Of a stretch of DNA of 20,515 nucleotides, positions 19,744 through 20,515 are shown in pieces. A model generated the notes under the pieces. It worked only from the letters and a program-made list of their open reading frames with translations. It was not told the DNA's origin and did not search any database. How positions within the stretch are numbered: position 1 is the stretch's first letter; each line of letters opens with the position of its first letter. The stretch is from Thermoflexus hugenholtzii JAD2 (GTDB lineage: Bacteria; Chloroflexota; Dehalococcoidia; SHYB01), in assembly GCA_945861815.1 (NCBI GenBank), contig CAMAVV010000006.1:1-20515 (forward strand). Direction: 5' to 3'. A program made the translations under genes and the position numbers.

Positions 19744-20412
19744 GTGCGCATGGAGCCTCTCCATTTGAGTAATCCACCAGCTAGGCCCAAAATCTACCAT
19801 ATAACTCATATGGAGAATCTCCGGCGAATTCTGGTCGATGGTGCGTTATACTCTCATGCAAACATGAACAATCGAGGCGGACCCCAAGCAGATATCGGGA
19901 TGTCCAAGATTAAAAAACGGCGACTTGCCTCACCCGTTAAATGCCACCCGAATACGGCAGTAGGGCAATACGTCCCATTTAATTTTTGCCCTAGGTCCGT
20001 GATGTTATATGTCATACATCGGGCCGATCATCCTGAACTGAATTACAGAGGTGGTCAGGAACCCATAATTCATCTCGAATGCGATTTGCACAACACGATT
20101 GCGTGGGCTGAGAAACACAGCGTTATTTGGGCATATAGCCTCCGAAATGCCAGTACTGCGTACGTTGAATTTGATTCTACCCTTGAAGGTCTTGGCGGGA
20201 TAAATTGGGATGCTGTCAACAGCAATGACTTCAAAGACTCGGACATTCTTGAATCTAAACAGGCCGAATTTCTTATTTATGAACGCTTCCCTTGGTCGCT
20301 GGTGGAACGTGTCGGTGCGCAGAATGTACGGACTAAAGCCTCAGTGGATAGGCAAATTGCCTCGGTATCACACCGGCAGAGGTGGTTCCGGAAATCTGTA
20401 CAGCGGGGATAA
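19744..20412 (+). CDS. darT: DarT-family DNA ADP-ribosyltransferase toxin (DUF4433)
   Basis: The 222-residue product matches DarT, the toxin of DarT-DarG systems, which uses NAD+ to ADP-ribosylate thymidine in single-stranded DNA. Visible motifs are PKIYHITHMENLRRIL (17-30), GMSKIKKRRL (52-61, with the NAD-contacting Arg expected at 59/60), HPNTAVGQYVPFNFCPRS, LNYRGGQEPIIHL, and KQAEFLIYERFPW with the predicted catalytic Glu175. The start is GTG at 19744 or ATG at 19750; neither has a strong ribosome site. The gene is visibly AT-richer than its neighbours, suggesting transfer. The macrodomain antitoxin DarG, normally next door, is not in the 103 bp that remain; a transposase gene begins there instead. 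The C-terminal tail (SHRQRWFRKSVQRG) departs from the usual ending, perhaps through a frameshift. Family call secure, activity unknown. Confidence 0.92.
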   Translation: MRMEPLHLSNPPARPKIYHITHMENLRRILVDGALYSHANMNNRGGPQADIGMSKIKKRRLASPVKCHPNTAVGQYVPFNFCPRSVMLYVIHRADHPELNYRGGQEPIIHLECDLHNTIAWAEKHSVIWAYSLRNASTAYVEFDSTLEGLGGINWDAVNSNDFKDSDILESKQAEFLIYERFPWSLVERVGAQNVRTKASVDRQIASVSHRQRWFRKSVQRG

Positions 20413-20413
20413 G

Positions 20414-20515
20414 TGGAATCGCTGCCTAAAGATGGCATGATAGCGCCATCGGAAAAAGGAGCGAGAGATGAGCAGACGTCCCCGCCGGAATCATTCGGCA
20501 GAGTTCAAGGCGAGA
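20414..20515 (+). mobile_element. Left end of an IS3-family-like insertion sequence (partial)
   Basis: The transposase reading frame at 20468 and the GC shift indicate an insertion sequence running off the right edge. The terminal repeat cannot be proven without the other end. A TGG at 20414, right after the darT stop codon, is a plausible outer end. GATGGC (20431-20436) and GCCATC (20445-20450) form a small inverted repeat ahead of the transposase ribosome site. Confidence 0.5.
20468..20515 (+). CDS. IS3-family OrfA-type transposase (N-terminal fragment)
   Basis: Sixteen codons are visible: MSRRPRRNHSAEFKAR. This matches the start of IS3-family OrfA helix-turn-helix proteins, which begin with a basic stretch followed by (H/Y)S-x-EFKA(K/R). 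A strong AAGGAG ribosome site (20456-20461) lies 6 nt before the ATG. The rest of the gene, and the expected OrfB integrase, lie outside the window. Only the first residues support the call, but the motif plus the ribosome site make it likely. Confidence 0.75.
   Translation, partial: MSRRPRRNHSAEFKAR

Overview
The window looks like a chromosomal segment from a GC-rich, free-living bacterium. It is probably a Chloroflexota (Dehalococcoidia/SAR202-like) lineage, but that is an inference from gene content: CaiA-type acyl-CoA dehydrogenases, a DUF35 OB-fold protein, a decaprenyl-phosphate phosphoribosyltransferase-like UbiA protein, an RNase Y/YmdB pair and a Fe-S type PurF. Nothing in the window fixes the taxonomy. 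Coding density is high, and GTG and TTG starts are common.

Layout. From 1 to 6557 everything reads on the minus strand: a partial ABC exporter (1-1411, cut at the left edge), the purine operon purF-purM-purH (5545 down to 1551) behind a near-consensus promoter, and tlyA (5817-6557). A UbiA-family prenyltransferase (6815-7720) is alone on the plus strand. From 15512 down to 7783 there is a long minus-strand run. It starts with rny (RNase Y), which ends in a strong rho-independent terminator. Then come ymdB, a PHP phosphoesterase, fabZ, plsY, a B-box zinc-finger membrane protein, a ThDP-dependent enzyme and an alpha/beta hydrolase. From 15693 the plus strand carries a DUF35 protein, a secreted or anchored hypothetical protein and two adjacent acyl-CoA dehydrogenases (16853-19349). 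The right end (19350-20515) differs in character: a gene-free stretch rich in inverted repeats, an AT-richer darT ADP-ribosyltransferase toxin gene with no antitoxin in view, and the first codons of an IS3-family transposase.

The genes form functional blocks: IMP synthesis (purFMH), RNA turnover and nucleotide signalling (rny, ymdB, PHP), lipid synthesis (fabZ, plsY), and acyl-CoA metabolism (two acyl-CoA dehydrogenases, DUF35). Three dispersed repeat families thread the intergenic spaces: (i) a palindromic CCTCTCCC/GGGAGAGG element, (ii) 9-bp tandem blocks with a TTCAGTG core, and (iii) GA-rich tracts whose purine strand is always the minus strand. One copy of family (i) lies in frame inside the second acyl-CoA dehydrogenase gene and adds about 23 residues.

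The best candidates for something new are the in-frame palindromic insert, the orphan darT beside a transposase with a structured leader-like region, and the repeat families. None of these shows a new system outright.
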